Source: Mycobacterium sp. 852013-50091_SCH5140682
Lineage (GTDB): Bacteria > Actinomycetota > Actinomycetes > Mycobacteriales > Mycobacteriaceae
NCBI RefSeq assembly: GCF_001665685.1
Contig: NZ_LZTB01000118.1
Span: forward strand, 62,001 to 126,000
Direction: 5' to 3'
Length of the DNA stretch: 64,000 nt
Of the stretch, positions 41,468 to 49,702 are shown one piece after another. Below the pieces are notes generated by a model. That model was not told the origin of the DNA. It saw only the letters and a list, made by a program, of their open reading frames with translations, and ran no database searches. Both the position numbers and the translations under genes were made by a program. Each line of letters begins with the position of its first letter. Positions within the stretch are counted from its first letter, which is position 1.

Positions 41468-42577
41468 TTAACCGGAAGCCGGCACCTCATTCGCCTCATC
41501 TATTGACGCACTCTCGCGCGGGGCGCGGCGGGCGCGGCTGTCCTGGAGTGCTTGCTGTGCGGATTCGAGGGTGATTTTACGTGGATCGATACCCTCCCGC
41601 TCGAAGCCTCTCACCGCGATTGGTAGGTACAAGTACTTCAGCGGGAGGAGACGCTCGGCGACGGCGTAGAACCGCCGATACATACGCATAAAGCGGCGAG
41701 AAATATCCTCATCCTCGGGGGTCCACTCAAGATTGAACAGCTCCTGCACGTGGGGCGGATAGCTATTGACGACGACTTGCCGCCGCCCTGCCCACCATGG
41801 CCACACAAATTTCTTCATGGCTGGGGGCCACCACCACGGCGCCAGGCGGCGCTCCATAAATTGTTCCAGCATGACCTGCGTGACCTGAGATTTCACCAAC
41901 CGATTACGTTCGATGTCGTCGAGGTACCGCTCGAAATCGTCGTATGTGTCGGGCTGAGAACTATCATCCACCCCCAACAGGCTGTACCACTCCTTGGATT
42001 CCTCAAATATCTGCTCTTTTATCGCCCGCGGCATGGATCCGTCGAAATACAGCTGCTCAATGATTACTATCAATAGATAATGGAAGAAGGTGACATGCGC
42101 AAAGTAGAAGGTTTCGGAATTCAAGGCGTGATACGTACCGTCATGCAGAGTGCCCTTGACGGGCTTGTGCATATTCCGAGTCTTCAGTCCGTATTTCTTC
42201 GCTTCTTCCGGAGCGTCGTACACCGTGCCATAGATGTACTCCCGAGATCTCCGGGTTCGTTCCTTATATATTTTGGCGCGGGCGCTGAACGAACTGTCAC
42301 CAGTGAAAAGAACAGAACCCGAGGTTGCTTGCGCCATCTGGGGCCACGCCCCCGCAATTGGGCCCATGACTGGGCCGCCGAAAAATACCACATCGAGACG
42401 CCCCCAATACTTCCATATCAGAGAACCAGGAGGAATCGGATGCTGACAAAGATCTTTCCGAGACAAACTGTCGTCGCCGGTACGTTCTGTCACCTTGACT
42501 TCGTCCGGAATCACCAGCTCCGGATCGAACGTTGTCTGCATGATTTTCTTGAGCGCCTTTAGCCCCCGGGCCGCCAT
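41468..42577 (-). CDS. MpaB/latex-clearing-type oxygenase family protein
   Basis: A 369-residue, mostly helical protein of the DUF2236/MpaB family. It has the haem-region features DGTYHALNSETFYFAHVTFFH and VVFFGGPVMGPIAGAWPQMA, plus the tryptophan-rich stretch APWWWPPAMKKFVWPWWAGRR. Relatives include latex-clearing protein and the fungal MpaB oxygenase that cleaves an isoprenoid side chain; mycobacteria carry several of unknown substrate. It lies 12 bases downstream of araC but ends far from any partner. Confidence 0.75.
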   Translation of the reverse strand: MAARGLKALKKIMQTTFDPELVIPDEVKVTERTGDDSLSRKDLCQHPIPPGSLIWKYWGRLDVVFFGGPVMGPIAGAWPQMAQATSGSVLFTGDSSFSARAKIYKERTRRSREYIYGTVYDAPEEAKKYGLKTRNMHKPVKGTLHDGTYHALNSETFYFAHVTFFHYLLIVIIEQLYFDGSMPRAIKEQIFEESKEWYSLLGVDDSSQPDTYDDFERYLDDIERNRLVKSQVTQVMLEQFMERRLAPWWWPPAMKKFVWPWWAGRRQVVVNSYPPHVQELFNLEWTPEDEDISRRFMRMYRRFYAVAERLLPLKYLYLPIAVRGFEREGIDPRKITLESAQQALQDSRARRAPRESASIDEANEVPASG

Positions 42578-43029
42578 GTCAAACTCCTTGCGTTGCCGAA
42601 CCCCATTACTTGGTGAACCTCAGTCTTCGGCCGTTCATACTCCCCGTCGCCGGTAGCTGATCGACTGTGCTCTCAGCATAGGCACCGCAATGTCGGACTG
42701 CGTCCTATTGCACATCAGAATTGATGCTCCCCGCGCCGGCCAGGGTGTCCACGCGGTGATCCAGTCACGCGGTTTGTCGATGGCGGAAATTTTGCCAGTA
42801 GCGGTTATGTTTTCATGAGATGAATCACGTCCAGCTTGCTTCCGGCCTCAATGAAAGTGCCGATCATCGCAATATGTCGGCCGGGCGACCCGATAACGGA
42901 TGCATTCTCGTTCACTGCGGCGGTCGATAGCGTCTGGGCAGCCTTTGCTGAAAATGCTGCGTCTGAACGGGTTCGGGGGGGTCGAGTAGCGGCAGACGCG
43001 ACCACTCTTTCGCGAAGCCCCGGCGTGCA
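42578..43029. other. Intergenic stretch with a possible gene scrap
   Basis: On the minus strand, bases 42805-43005 read a frame ending NENASVIGSPGRHIAMIGTFIEAGSKLDVIHLMKT. This looks protein-like but has no good start or recognised family; it may be the tail of a lost gene. Nothing else is supported. Confidence 0.4.
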
Positions 43030-43593
43030 TCAGCGCTTGCTCATGCGCAAGATCAAGGCGACCGCGTCCTCCGAATGGGCTGTTGGATTCAGAACTTCTC
43101 GCAAGAGCAGGCCACGAAGCGCGGCAACGACGACGGTGGCCATGCCCAGCGCTTCCTTGGTGTCGTGCCCTTCGCGTTCCGCGAGCGAGGCGAGCACCGT
43201 GGTCAGGTCGTCCAGCGAATCGATGAACTCACGAAAGTGCCCTGGGTTGTAGGCGGCAAGTCCTACGACGTGAAAGAAGCCGCGGATACGTGCAACCTGC
43301 TCCGGGCGGGTGTAGGTCCGCCAGATCGCCGTGACGAGGTCATCGAAGGTGCCCTGCTCGGCGGTCTTGAGAAGCACCTCGTTGTCACGAGATCGCTGCG
43401 CGGTGAGCATCGCCGCCAAAACGCCCGAGAGCGACCCGAAGTGGTACCGCAGGAGGGCGTGGCTGGTGCCGGCACGGGCAGCGACCTCGCGCAACGACAC
43501 GTCCGGCGAAGGCGGGCCGCCCTCGAAGGCGTCGAGAAGCCGGGCCAGCAGACGCTCGCGTGCATCACTGTGTTCAGCATTTGACAAGACCAC
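43030..43593 (-). CDS. TetR-family regulator
   Basis: A 187-residue TetR protein: ERLLARLLDAFEGG, then VSLREVAARAGTSHALLRYHF as the DNA-binding helix-turn-helix. The remaining helices form the ligand domain. It is divergent from the esterase gene, and a perfect 14-base inverted repeat between them is the evident operator, so it probably represses both genes. Confidence 0.88.
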   Translation of the reverse strand: MVLSNAEHSDARERLLARLLDAFEGGPPSPDVSLREVAARAGTSHALLRYHFGSLSGVLAAMLTAQRSRDNEVLLKTAEQGTFDDLVTAIWRTYTRPEQVARIRGFFHVVGLAAYNPGHFREFIDSLDDLTTVLASLAEREGHDTKEALGMATVVVAALRGLLLREVLNPTAHSEDAVALILRMSKR

Positions 43594-43600
43594 TCCTGCA

Positions 43601-43637
43601 GTTTATCCATTGGATAAGACTATTCCAATGGATAAAC
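43601..43637. promoter_or_regulatory. TetR operator between the regulator and esterase genes
   Basis: GTTTATCCATTGGA and its exact reverse complement TCCAATGGATAAAC are separated by TAAGACTAT. A second dyad, TTATCCA-T-TGGATAA (43603-43617), is nested in it. It begins 8 bases from the TetR start and ends 28 bases before the esterase ATG. Confidence 0.8.
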
Positions 43638-43664
43638 CGATGACCGAGTTGTGGAGGACCTTCG

Positions 43665-44531
43665 ATGAGCTCCATGTGGCAAGGCTGTCTGGCCGACACC
43701 GACTATTTCGAGATGCGTTCCAGCGGTGGGCATGACTACGGCATCTGGGTTACCACGCCACCCGGCTACAACCCCGCCACGACGAAAGCGCCTGTCGTGT
43801 ATGTCCTCGACGGGAACTGGGCCGTCGGCCAGACAGCTCCCCTCATCGTCACGCAGATGGACCCCATGCAACGGATCCAGCCCTACATCCAAGTCAGCGT
43901 CGGCTACGCGGGCGAGGAAGCACAGGACTGGGATCGGCTGCGCAACAGGGATTTTGTCCCACCCGGTGAGCCGATCGCCAAGGAGCTCATCGATGCCGTG
44001 GAGATGGGGCTGCGAGCGGGCGCTCGGACACGCGAGGAAGCCGACGCCTACCTCGCCGCATTGCGCGATACCCACGCCGATGTCTTCCTGAGCTTCCTCA
44101 CCGCGGAACTGCACCCGCGGATCAAACTCGACTTCGGCGCCGCCACAAGTGGTCACGGCCTTTTCGGCTACTCATATGGCGGGCTTTTCAGTCTCTACGC
44201 CTGGCTCAGCGGCAGCCCGCTCTTCGAGAGCATCGGGGCGGGCAGCCCCGGCGTCGTCGCCGACGACAGTCGGATCTTCGCCCAGCTCGGCGACTTGGGC
44301 GACAGCCCGCGTGCCGCCAAGCTTCACCTGACCTTCAACGATCGAGAGATTCTCGGAGACCTGGCCGTCTACCAGAGCCTTGCGAAGAACACCGCGACCG
44401 TCCTTCACCGCCTCATTGCACGCAACGAAGCAGTCACCAGCGAGATTCTTCACGAAACACATGTCACTGGTCTGCAGGCTTCATTCCTCAGCTACCTGCG
44501 GACCTGCCGTCGCGTACGCCTCAGCCGGTGA
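43665..44531 (+). CDS. Alpha/beta hydrolase of the putative-esterase (Fes/IroE-like) type
   Basis: A 288-residue hydrolase: HDYGIWVTTPPGYNPATTKAPVVYVLDGNW is the characteristic N-terminal strand region, and GHGLFGYSYGGLFSLYAW carries the nucleophile serine in GYSYGG at about residue 168. A histidine near the end (ETHVTG) is a candidate for the triad. Relatives cleave esters of siderophores, acyl groups or polymers. GGAGG precedes the ATG by seven bases. It is controlled by the divergent TetR. The 3' end overlaps the F420-reductase-like gene by 11 bases. Confidence 0.84.
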   Translation: MSSMWQGCLADTDYFEMRSSGGHDYGIWVTTPPGYNPATTKAPVVYVLDGNWAVGQTAPLIVTQMDPMQRIQPYIQVSVGYAGEEAQDWDRLRNRDFVPPGEPIAKELIDAVEMGLRAGARTREEADAYLAALRDTHADVFLSFLTAELHPRIKLDFGAATSGHGLFGYSYGGLFSLYAWLSGSPLFESIGAGSPGVVADDSRIFAQLGDLGDSPRAAKLHLTFNDREILGDLAVYQSLAKNTATVLHRLIARNEAVTSEILHETHVTGLQASFLSYLRTCRRVRLSR

Positions 44532-45147
44532 ATTCGACGGCGCCCAAAGCTACGTCAAAGTTGCGCACCCCGTGGCGGGCGAGCCCCATGATTATCAGCC
44601 CGGTTCCCTCCAGCCAGTGCGCCATGTGTAAGCCGCCGACATCCAACGGTCGCAGCCGGAGGCTCTCGATGAATCTCGACACATGCGACTTGGCCTGCGC
44701 ATCGTCGCCGGCAATGAACACATCTGGCCTCTGACCCTTCTCCAGGACGTGCCCGAAGACGGTGTTGAATGCCTTGACGACGCTGACGTCAGCCGGAGCA
44801 GCCTTTGCGACTTCCTGGGCGATCGAGGTGTCATCGGGGATGGCGAGCCCGTCTGCCGCGGCATTGAAAGGGTTGCTGATATCGACGATCACTTTGTCGG
44901 CCAACGCATTTCCGTACTGGGTAACGACCGGAACCACGTCGGCGTACCCCACGGCCACGATGACGATCTTTCCGGCTGGGACGGCGCCGACTTTTCCGGT
45001 CGTGGCATGGCTGCCAAGAGCTGCGACGAGATCGGATGCTTTGTCTTGATCGCGGCCGATTACCTCGACGAAGTTACCGCCCGCTACCGCCAACGCGCCG
45101 ATGGTGCGGGCCATGTTGCCGGTGCCGATTATGCTGATCGTGTTCAT
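44521..45147 (-). CDS. F420H2:NADP+ oxidoreductase-like Rossmann protein
   Basis: A 208-residue protein of the NADPH-dependent F420 reductase family: TISIIGTGNMARTIG (nucleotide loop with NADP-type residues in EVIGRDQDKA), VIVAVGYADV, VIVDISNPFN, and VVKAFNTVFG, the conserved F420-pocket motif. It would shuttle hydride between NADPH and F420, or be a related dehydrogenase. It overlaps the upstream SnoaL-like gene by ATGA. Confidence 0.85.
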   Translation of the reverse strand: MNTISIIGTGNMARTIGALAVAGGNFVEVIGRDQDKASDLVAALGSHATTGKVGAVPAGKIVIVAVGYADVVPVVTQYGNALADKVIVDISNPFNAAADGLAIPDDTSIAQEVAKAAPADVSVVKAFNTVFGHVLEKGQRPDVFIAGDDAQAKSHVSRFIESLRLRPLDVGGLHMAHWLEGTGLIIMGLARHGVRNFDVALGAVEFTG

Positions 45148-45635
45148 GAGTTGTCCTGTTCTGTAGTGCATTTCGTCCAGTGACCGGGACCCTCAGACCT
45201 CGACGAGGTCACTGGTGGTGGTGTGGTCAATTCCCAGAGCTGCGTGCCTAGGAGAGCCGCAAGGCGCCTCTGCATCTGGACGCCGGCTGGTAGTGGTCGC
45301 CACCAAATGGTCAGCTCGGCGATTTTTCCGTCCGCATCGACCAGGATGTGGTCCATCCCGTTGACGACGGTGTCTTCGATTCGCAGCCGGAAGAGCACCG
45401 CATGGTGCCTCTGGCCGCTGAGCACTTCCCCATAGGTGAGGTCGTTCGCCACCGTGCCGACTGCCCGGATAGCTTCGAGAACTGCCGCGCGGCCGGTGGT
45501 TGGCTCATCACCGAGCGGGCTGTACATGATTACGTCATCGGCGAAGATTCCGGCAAGAGCGTTCTCGTCGGCGCCGCCGTGCATGCAGTCGACGAAGGTC
45601 CTCACGGTGTCACGGTGTGCGGCGAACGCGCTCAT
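45144..45635 (-). CDS. SnoaL/NTF2-like protein
   Basis: A 163-residue protein with an NTF2-like fold (HRDTVRTFVDCMHGGADENALAGIFADDVIMYSPLGDEPTTG, then HHAVLFRLRIEDTVVNGMDHI and IAELTIWWRPL). It shows features of a small-molecule isomerase or binding protein. It is followed by the F420-linked gene and preceded by an SDR, so the three probably make one operon. The ATG after GGAGCAACC is used. Confidence 0.8.
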   Translation of the reverse strand: MSAFAAHRDTVRTFVDCMHGGADENALAGIFADDVIMYSPLGDEPTTGRAAVLEAIRAVGTVANDLTYGEVLSGQRHHAVLFRLRIEDTVVNGMDHILVDADGKIAELTIWWRPLPAGVQMQRRLAALLGTQLWELTTPPPVTSSRSEGPGHWTKCTTEQDNS

Positions 45636-45740
45636 GGTTGCTCCTCGCGACATTGGTTGGCTGGGTGGAAGATTGACTTAGTGACCACGGCGGCGGGAGC
45701 AGGCGCAAGATGTTTCCCCGTCGCTGCCGTCGTCGCTCAC

Positions 45741-46475
45741 TCAAATCGCGGTGGTGCCGCCGTCGACGACCAATTCCATACCGTTGACGTAGCTTGAGTC
45801 GTCGGAGGCTAGGAACAACGCGGCCGACGCGATCTCGCCGGGCCGGCCCGACCGTCGCCGTGGGATCACCGACTCGAACTGCGCCATCATCGCCTCGTCC
45901 ATCACCTGCTCGAGCGCCGGCGTGGCGACCTGGCCGGGGGTAAGCACGTTCACCCTGATATTGCGGTCCCTCAACTCGGACACCCATACCCGTGCATAGG
46001 CGGGAAGTACCGCCTTGCTTCCCGCATACACGCTCCAATTCGGGTAACCGCGCAGCGATGCATTCGATCCGGTCATGAAGATCGAGCCACCGTCGTTGAA
46101 CAACGGCAGCGCCTTCTGGACCGTGAACAACGTCCCGCGGGCGTTCAGCCAGAAGGCGTCGTGGAAATCCTCCTCGGTGATTTCACCGAGCTTGTTCTGC
46201 TTGCCCACTCCGGCGCTTGCCCACAACACGTCGATCGAGCCCTTTTCCTGCTTGACCGTGTCGAACAATCGATCCAGATCATCGAGGTCGGCCGAGTCAC
46301 CCTGCACGCCAGTCACATTCCGCCCAATCTGTTCGACGGCCTGATCCAACCCATCCTTGCGTCGGCCCGTGATGAAGACGTGAGCTCCTTCGTCAACGAA
46401 CAACATGGCTCCGGCCAGCGCCATCCCGCTTGTCGCACCGGTGATTACCGCGACCTTGCCCTCAAGCTTCCCCAT
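45741..46475 (-). CDS. SDR oxidoreductase
   Basis: A 244-residue classical SDR: VAVITGATSGMALAGAMLFV (cofactor loop TGATSGMA), ITGRRKDGLDQ (which favours NADP), WASAGVGKQN in place of NNAG, SVYAGSKAVLPAYARVWVSEL with the catalytic YxxxK, and VLTPGQVATPAL. Its promoter faces the divergent TetR gene, and the shared region carries GTAC-containing repeats, so the TetR at 46602 is its probable regulator. Confidence 0.9.
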   Translation of the reverse strand: MGKLEGKVAVITGATSGMALAGAMLFVDEGAHVFITGRRKDGLDQAVEQIGRNVTGVQGDSADLDDLDRLFDTVKQEKGSIDVLWASAGVGKQNKLGEITEEDFHDAFWLNARGTLFTVQKALPLFNDGGSIFMTGSNASLRGYPNWSVYAGSKAVLPAYARVWVSELRDRNIRVNVLTPGQVATPALEQVMDEAMMAQFESVIPRRRSGRPGEIASAALFLASDDSSYVNGMELVVDGGTTAI

Positions 46476-46507
46476 GATCACTCCGTCCGGTTCGTTAGTG
46501 CCAATGT

Positions 46508-46575
46508 TATGTACACCGATCTGAGTACTTACGCTAGCGGCCGGTTAGCCGGGTTGCGAGCTATGTACACCGATC
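46508..46575. promoter_or_regulatory. Direct repeats in the SDR/TetR divergent promoter
   Basis: TATGTACACCGATC occurs at 46508-46521 and again at 46562-46575, each followed within a few bases by another GTAC. The 54-base spacing suggests two binding sites for the divergent TetR protein, one per promoter. Confidence 0.6.
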
Positions 46576-46601
46576 AGTACCAACTGAGCTACGCTGGATA
46601 T

Positions 46602-47210
46602 ATGGCGGACTTGGAGAAGGGCCCGCGCGGTCTGCGCCGCGGCAGGGGGGCACGTGAGCGCATCCTCGGCGCGGCGCGACAACTGTTCCGCGATCAAGGC
46701 ATCAACAACACCGGCCTGGACCAACTCTGCACAGTGGCGCAGGTGTCCAAACGGACGTTCTACCAACACTTCACCGGCAAAGACGAGCTGATCGCCGAAC
46801 ACCTCCGCCGATTCGATCCCGACGTCCTGCCCGATGTGTTTGACCGTGCCGAGCTCACACCCCGCGAGCGACTCTTGGCTTGCTTCGACATTCGCGCGCC
46901 GCTGTGCCCGTTCATCGCCGCGTCCGTCGAGATACCGGATCCGGATCACCTGGCACGCCAGCAGGCCCGCGACTACAAGTTGGCCTTTGCCGCTCGGCTC
47001 ACCGAAACTGCGCGAGAGGCCGGCGCCGCCGACCCCGAACAGCTCGGCGAACAACTGGCGCTGCTCTTGGATGGCGCTTCGGCGCGCAGTCGAGTACTTG
47101 ACACCGATGCCTTCGCAACTGCCGCCGCCATCGCAGTCGTCCTCGTCGACAACGCGATTCCCGCAGCAGCGGTGCCCGAGGCGGAACCTACTGCGTCGGG
47201 TTGCCGGTGA
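46602..47210 (+). CDS. TetR-family regulator
   Basis: A 202-residue TetR protein: RERILGAARQLFRDQGINNTGLDQLC, then VAQVSKRTFYQHFTGKDELIAEHL as the helix-turn-helix. The C-terminal ligand domain ends VVLVDNAIPAAAVPE. The start is placed at the ATG just after the second promoter repeat; the frame is open far upstream only because it runs antisense to the SDR. It overlaps the convergent TetR gene by 23 bases. Confidence 0.88.
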   Translation: MADLEKGPRGLRRGRGARERILGAARQLFRDQGINNTGLDQLCTVAQVSKRTFYQHFTGKDELIAEHLRRFDPDVLPDVFDRAELTPRERLLACFDIRAPLCPFIAASVEIPDPDHLARQQARDYKLAFAARLTETAREAGAADPEQLGEQLALLLDGASARSRVLDTDAFATAAAIAVVLVDNAIPAAAVPEAEPTASGCR

Positions 47211-47781
47211 CGACCAGCGATGTAACCAGGTCTCCCGCGATCTGGCGCAGCTCCTCCGCCGTATAGCCGGCACGTTCCATCACCGCAAGGCCCCTTGTGG
47301 TTGTCACGACGAGCCTGGCTGCTGCTCGCGGGTCGACGCGCAGCGAACCCAAGCCGCTGTCGAGTCTTTCCAAAGCGGCGCAAACGATCTGGCCGAGATC
47401 GTCCAGCATCGTTCGGACGGCACCGGCGACCCGCGACGAGTCGGCCGCCGCTTCGATCGCCGTACGGGTGGATAGACATCCCTGTACGCCAGCGCGGGTG
47501 ATGGCGTCGATGCAGTATTCGAAGAACGACCCCAACGCCGACGCCGGATCTGCCTCGTCGAGCGCTCGCGCGGCGCCGTCGAGAAACCGCGTCGCATAGG
47601 CGCCGAACACCCGCAGGAAGATCTCGTCCTTCGCCCCGTATGCGTTGTACAACGACCCCCGCTGTACGCCGGTCGCGCTGGCCAGGTCCCCCATCGTGGC
47701 CGAGCGGTAGCCGAGCTCGGCGAACACCGCGAGCGCCTGGTCCAAGACGACCTGTTCATCGAAGCGCCGCACACCGACCAT
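47188..47781 (-). CDS. TetR-family regulator
   Basis: A 197-residue TetR protein: VLDQALAVFAELGYRSATMGDLASATGVQRGSLYNAYGAKDE contains the full DNA-binding domain. The C-terminal part (GCLSTRTAIEAAADSSRVAG, TTRGLAVMERAGYTAEELRQIAG) follows the AcrR/YcdC-like pattern. It overlaps the preceding SnoaL-like gene by 26 bases and is probably co-transcribed with it, under the operator at 48231-48258. Confidence 0.88.
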   Translation of the reverse strand: MVGVRRFDEQVVLDQALAVFAELGYRSATMGDLASATGVQRGSLYNAYGAKDEIFLRVFGAYATRFLDGAARALDEADPASALGSFFEYCIDAITRAGVQGCLSTRTAIEAAADSSRVAGAVRTMLDDLGQIVCAALERLDSGLGSLRVDPRAAARLVVTTTRGLAVMERAGYTAEELRQIAGDLVTSLVVTGNPTQ

Positions 47782-48214
47782 GACTGCCCTCCATCGCCGA
47801 CTTCAGCGGTCGGCGGTCAACTCCTGATACAGCTCCCAGGATGCCCTCAACGTGGTTGCACAGCAATCTGCCCCCTACCGGGTCGACCTCCCACACCGCG
47901 GTGCCTGTGAAGGAGAACGGCCGACCGTCCGGCACCGTCCCGAGGACACCGTTGTTGCGTCCGTGGACCCGCCAGCGTGACGCCACCCGGGTGCCATCGA
48001 CATTCTGGAACGACTCGACCACCTCCAACCGCAAGTCATGGACCTGCGTCAGGAACTGAGCGATCCACGCCTTGAACGCCTCCCGCCCGACGATCGGCAC
48101 TCCGGCGTTGACGATGACGAAGTCCTCGTTCACGAATCGGTCCACAGCTGCGGGATCGTGCGCATTCCACACGTCGTTCCAGAACGACTCGACCAGTTGC
48201 ACGGACGACGACAT
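47756..48214 (-). CDS. NTF2/SnoaL-like protein (ester cyclase type)
   Basis: A 152-residue protein: QLVESFWNDVWNAHDPAAVDRFVNEDFVIVNAG, then GREAFKAWIAQFLTQVHDLRLEV and RWRVHGRNNGVLGTVPDGRPFSFTGTAVWEV, as in SnoaL-type polyketide cyclases. It heads a two-gene operon with tetR. I start at MSSSVQ, just downstream of the operator, rather than at the upstream ATG, which would lie on the other side of it. Confidence 0.8.
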   Translation of the reverse strand: MSSSVQLVESFWNDVWNAHDPAAVDRFVNEDFVIVNAGVPIVGREAFKAWIAQFLTQVHDLRLEVVESFQNVDGTRVASRWRVHGRNNGVLGTVPDGRPFSFTGTAVWEVDPVGGRLLCNHVEGILGAVSGVDRRPLKSAMEGSHGRCAALR

Positions 48215-48230
48215 ACGGCATCTCCAAAAA

Positions 48231-48258
48231 CTATTCTTGACAGTAGTGTCAAAGATAG
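48231..48258. promoter_or_regulatory. TetR-type operator upstream of the SnoaL/tetR operon
   Basis: TTGACA-GTAG-TGTCAA is a perfect core, extended to 12-base arms (CTATTCTTGACA and TGTCAAAGATAG) with two mismatches. It lies 17 bases upstream of the start codon. Confidence 0.7.
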
Positions 48259-48513
48259 CAGGCAGTCTTCGGGTGGGTCGACTTCCCGACATCGGAGACC
48301 CGCCCCACTCGGGCGAGAATGGCTGCGACACTTGTGGTTTCGCGTCAACGCGACTTCATGCGGTCCTGAACGTATGCTGCGGCGCAGGTCGACGAACCAT
48401 GCGACTCAGTCGACCGCCGGCAGAGATCTGGTCAGTTACTTCGCGGCACTACGTGTCAGGCCGTTCGTGGATACTGGCCACCAGGTAATGGCGGAGACCC
48501 GAAGGTTGTCGGT

Positions 48514-49533
48514 ATGGAAGGTCCTGGTAGATCGAACCCGGCGCAGGCGTGGGGCCGCGACCACCCACGTACGCGGCTGGTCGTCCTTCATCTCTGGGAC
48601 GGAAGGTGTGGGCATTGCGGCACATCGTTATTGTCCTCGGAGGAAGTGCCCGGCATCACCGAAGCGCCGTACGAAGTTGATCACGCTGTGCCCGCATCGG
48701 TCGGCGGCGCTGACGACGTCAGCAACTACATCGCTGCATGCAGGTCGTGCAACAACTATCGGCGCGCAAAGCCCATCGCGGACCTACGCGTCCTCGCCGA
48801 CCTCGACGCGGTGCTCGAGTTCGTCATCCACGACGAATTCGATGTCTTCGTCCAGCGAGTGTGCCAAGTAGACACCGTGATCCGCGACCACGCTTACTTC
48901 TCGACGGTCCTGTGTTTCGAACATGGCTGGCACATCAACGATTCCCCATTTCAGCGTCGGTGTTTCGCTCGGTGCCAACGACGATTCCCGGGCCCGCTCA
49001 ACCCTGAATGGTGGAGCCGGTTCGGAATGTTGTCACATCACGTCCGGCTCGTCGTGGGCGAGAACCTCTACATCCGGAGAATGGTGCGCGGGTATGACTG
49101 GTGGAGCCAGCCACAAGGTTGGGATATGACGCTGCCCCGCTACTGCCACTCCCCGTTCGACATCAGCCAGGTGCTATGTTCGGTCGACAAGATCGGCGCA
49201 CGACCGACGACAGAACCCGCACCCGAATATCTCTTCGGCGCCAGTCATCAACTCAGCCCGACTAACCAGCGCAGGGCGCTCCGCCAGTCGGAGCGACTGG
49301 GTGTGGCCAACATGCTGGCGATCGCCGACTTCGTCGAAAACGGTATAACGTCGCCGGCACTTCTGAGCTTGTGGTCAAGCAAGCACTGGCCGACCGATCT
49401 GCTGTTCTCACATCTCAACGCGATCAAGAGAATTCAGACTCAGGGTCAGCTCCGGGCGCATCTGAAGGCCTTGCGTCGTCTACGAACTCGTTTCGAAGCC
49501 GAGACGTACCTTCGAGAACTCGAAGGCATGTGA
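48514..49533 (+). CDS. HNH-endonuclease-domain protein
   Basis: A 339-residue protein with an N-terminal HNH nuclease domain: LWDGRCGHCGTSLLSSEE (CxxC zinc pair), APYEVDHAVPASVGGADDVSNYIAACRSCNNYRRAK (the DH..P..GG active site and second CxxC). The remaining 230 residues (CFEHGWHINDSPFQRRCFARC, NPEWWSRFGMLSHHVRLVVGENLYIRRMV) are unassigned and contain several Cys, His and Trp. It lies directly upstream of the eCIS-cargo-like gene but with a 170-base gap, so an operon is not certain. It could be a restriction or toxin-type nuclease. Confidence 0.83.
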   Translation: MEGPGRSNPAQAWGRDHPRTRLVVLHLWDGRCGHCGTSLLSSEEVPGITEAPYEVDHAVPASVGGADDVSNYIAACRSCNNYRRAKPIADLRVLADLDAVLEFVIHDEFDVFVQRVCQVDTVIRDHAYFSTVLCFEHGWHINDSPFQRRCFARCQRRFPGPLNPEWWSRFGMLSHHVRLVVGENLYIRRMVRGYDWWSQPQGWDMTLPRYCHSPFDISQVLCSVDKIGARPTTEPAPEYLFGASHQLSPTNQRRALRQSERLGVANMLAIADFVENGITSPALLSLWSSKHWPTDLLFSHLNAIKRIQTQGQLRAHLKALRRLRTRFEAETYLRELEGM

Positions 49534-49702
49534 CAGTCCGCCGCTACTGCTGCGCCTCGCTCCACCCCGCGCGATCCAGCTCTTCGCCGTCTAGATCCGC
49601 CGGTTGAGCTTCGGATTGCCCGATCGGGCAATCATGACCGCCCGAAGTGAAGAATCTCCTTGCGGGAAGACTCGCGCCACGTGGAGGTTGTTAGCGTCGG
49701 TC

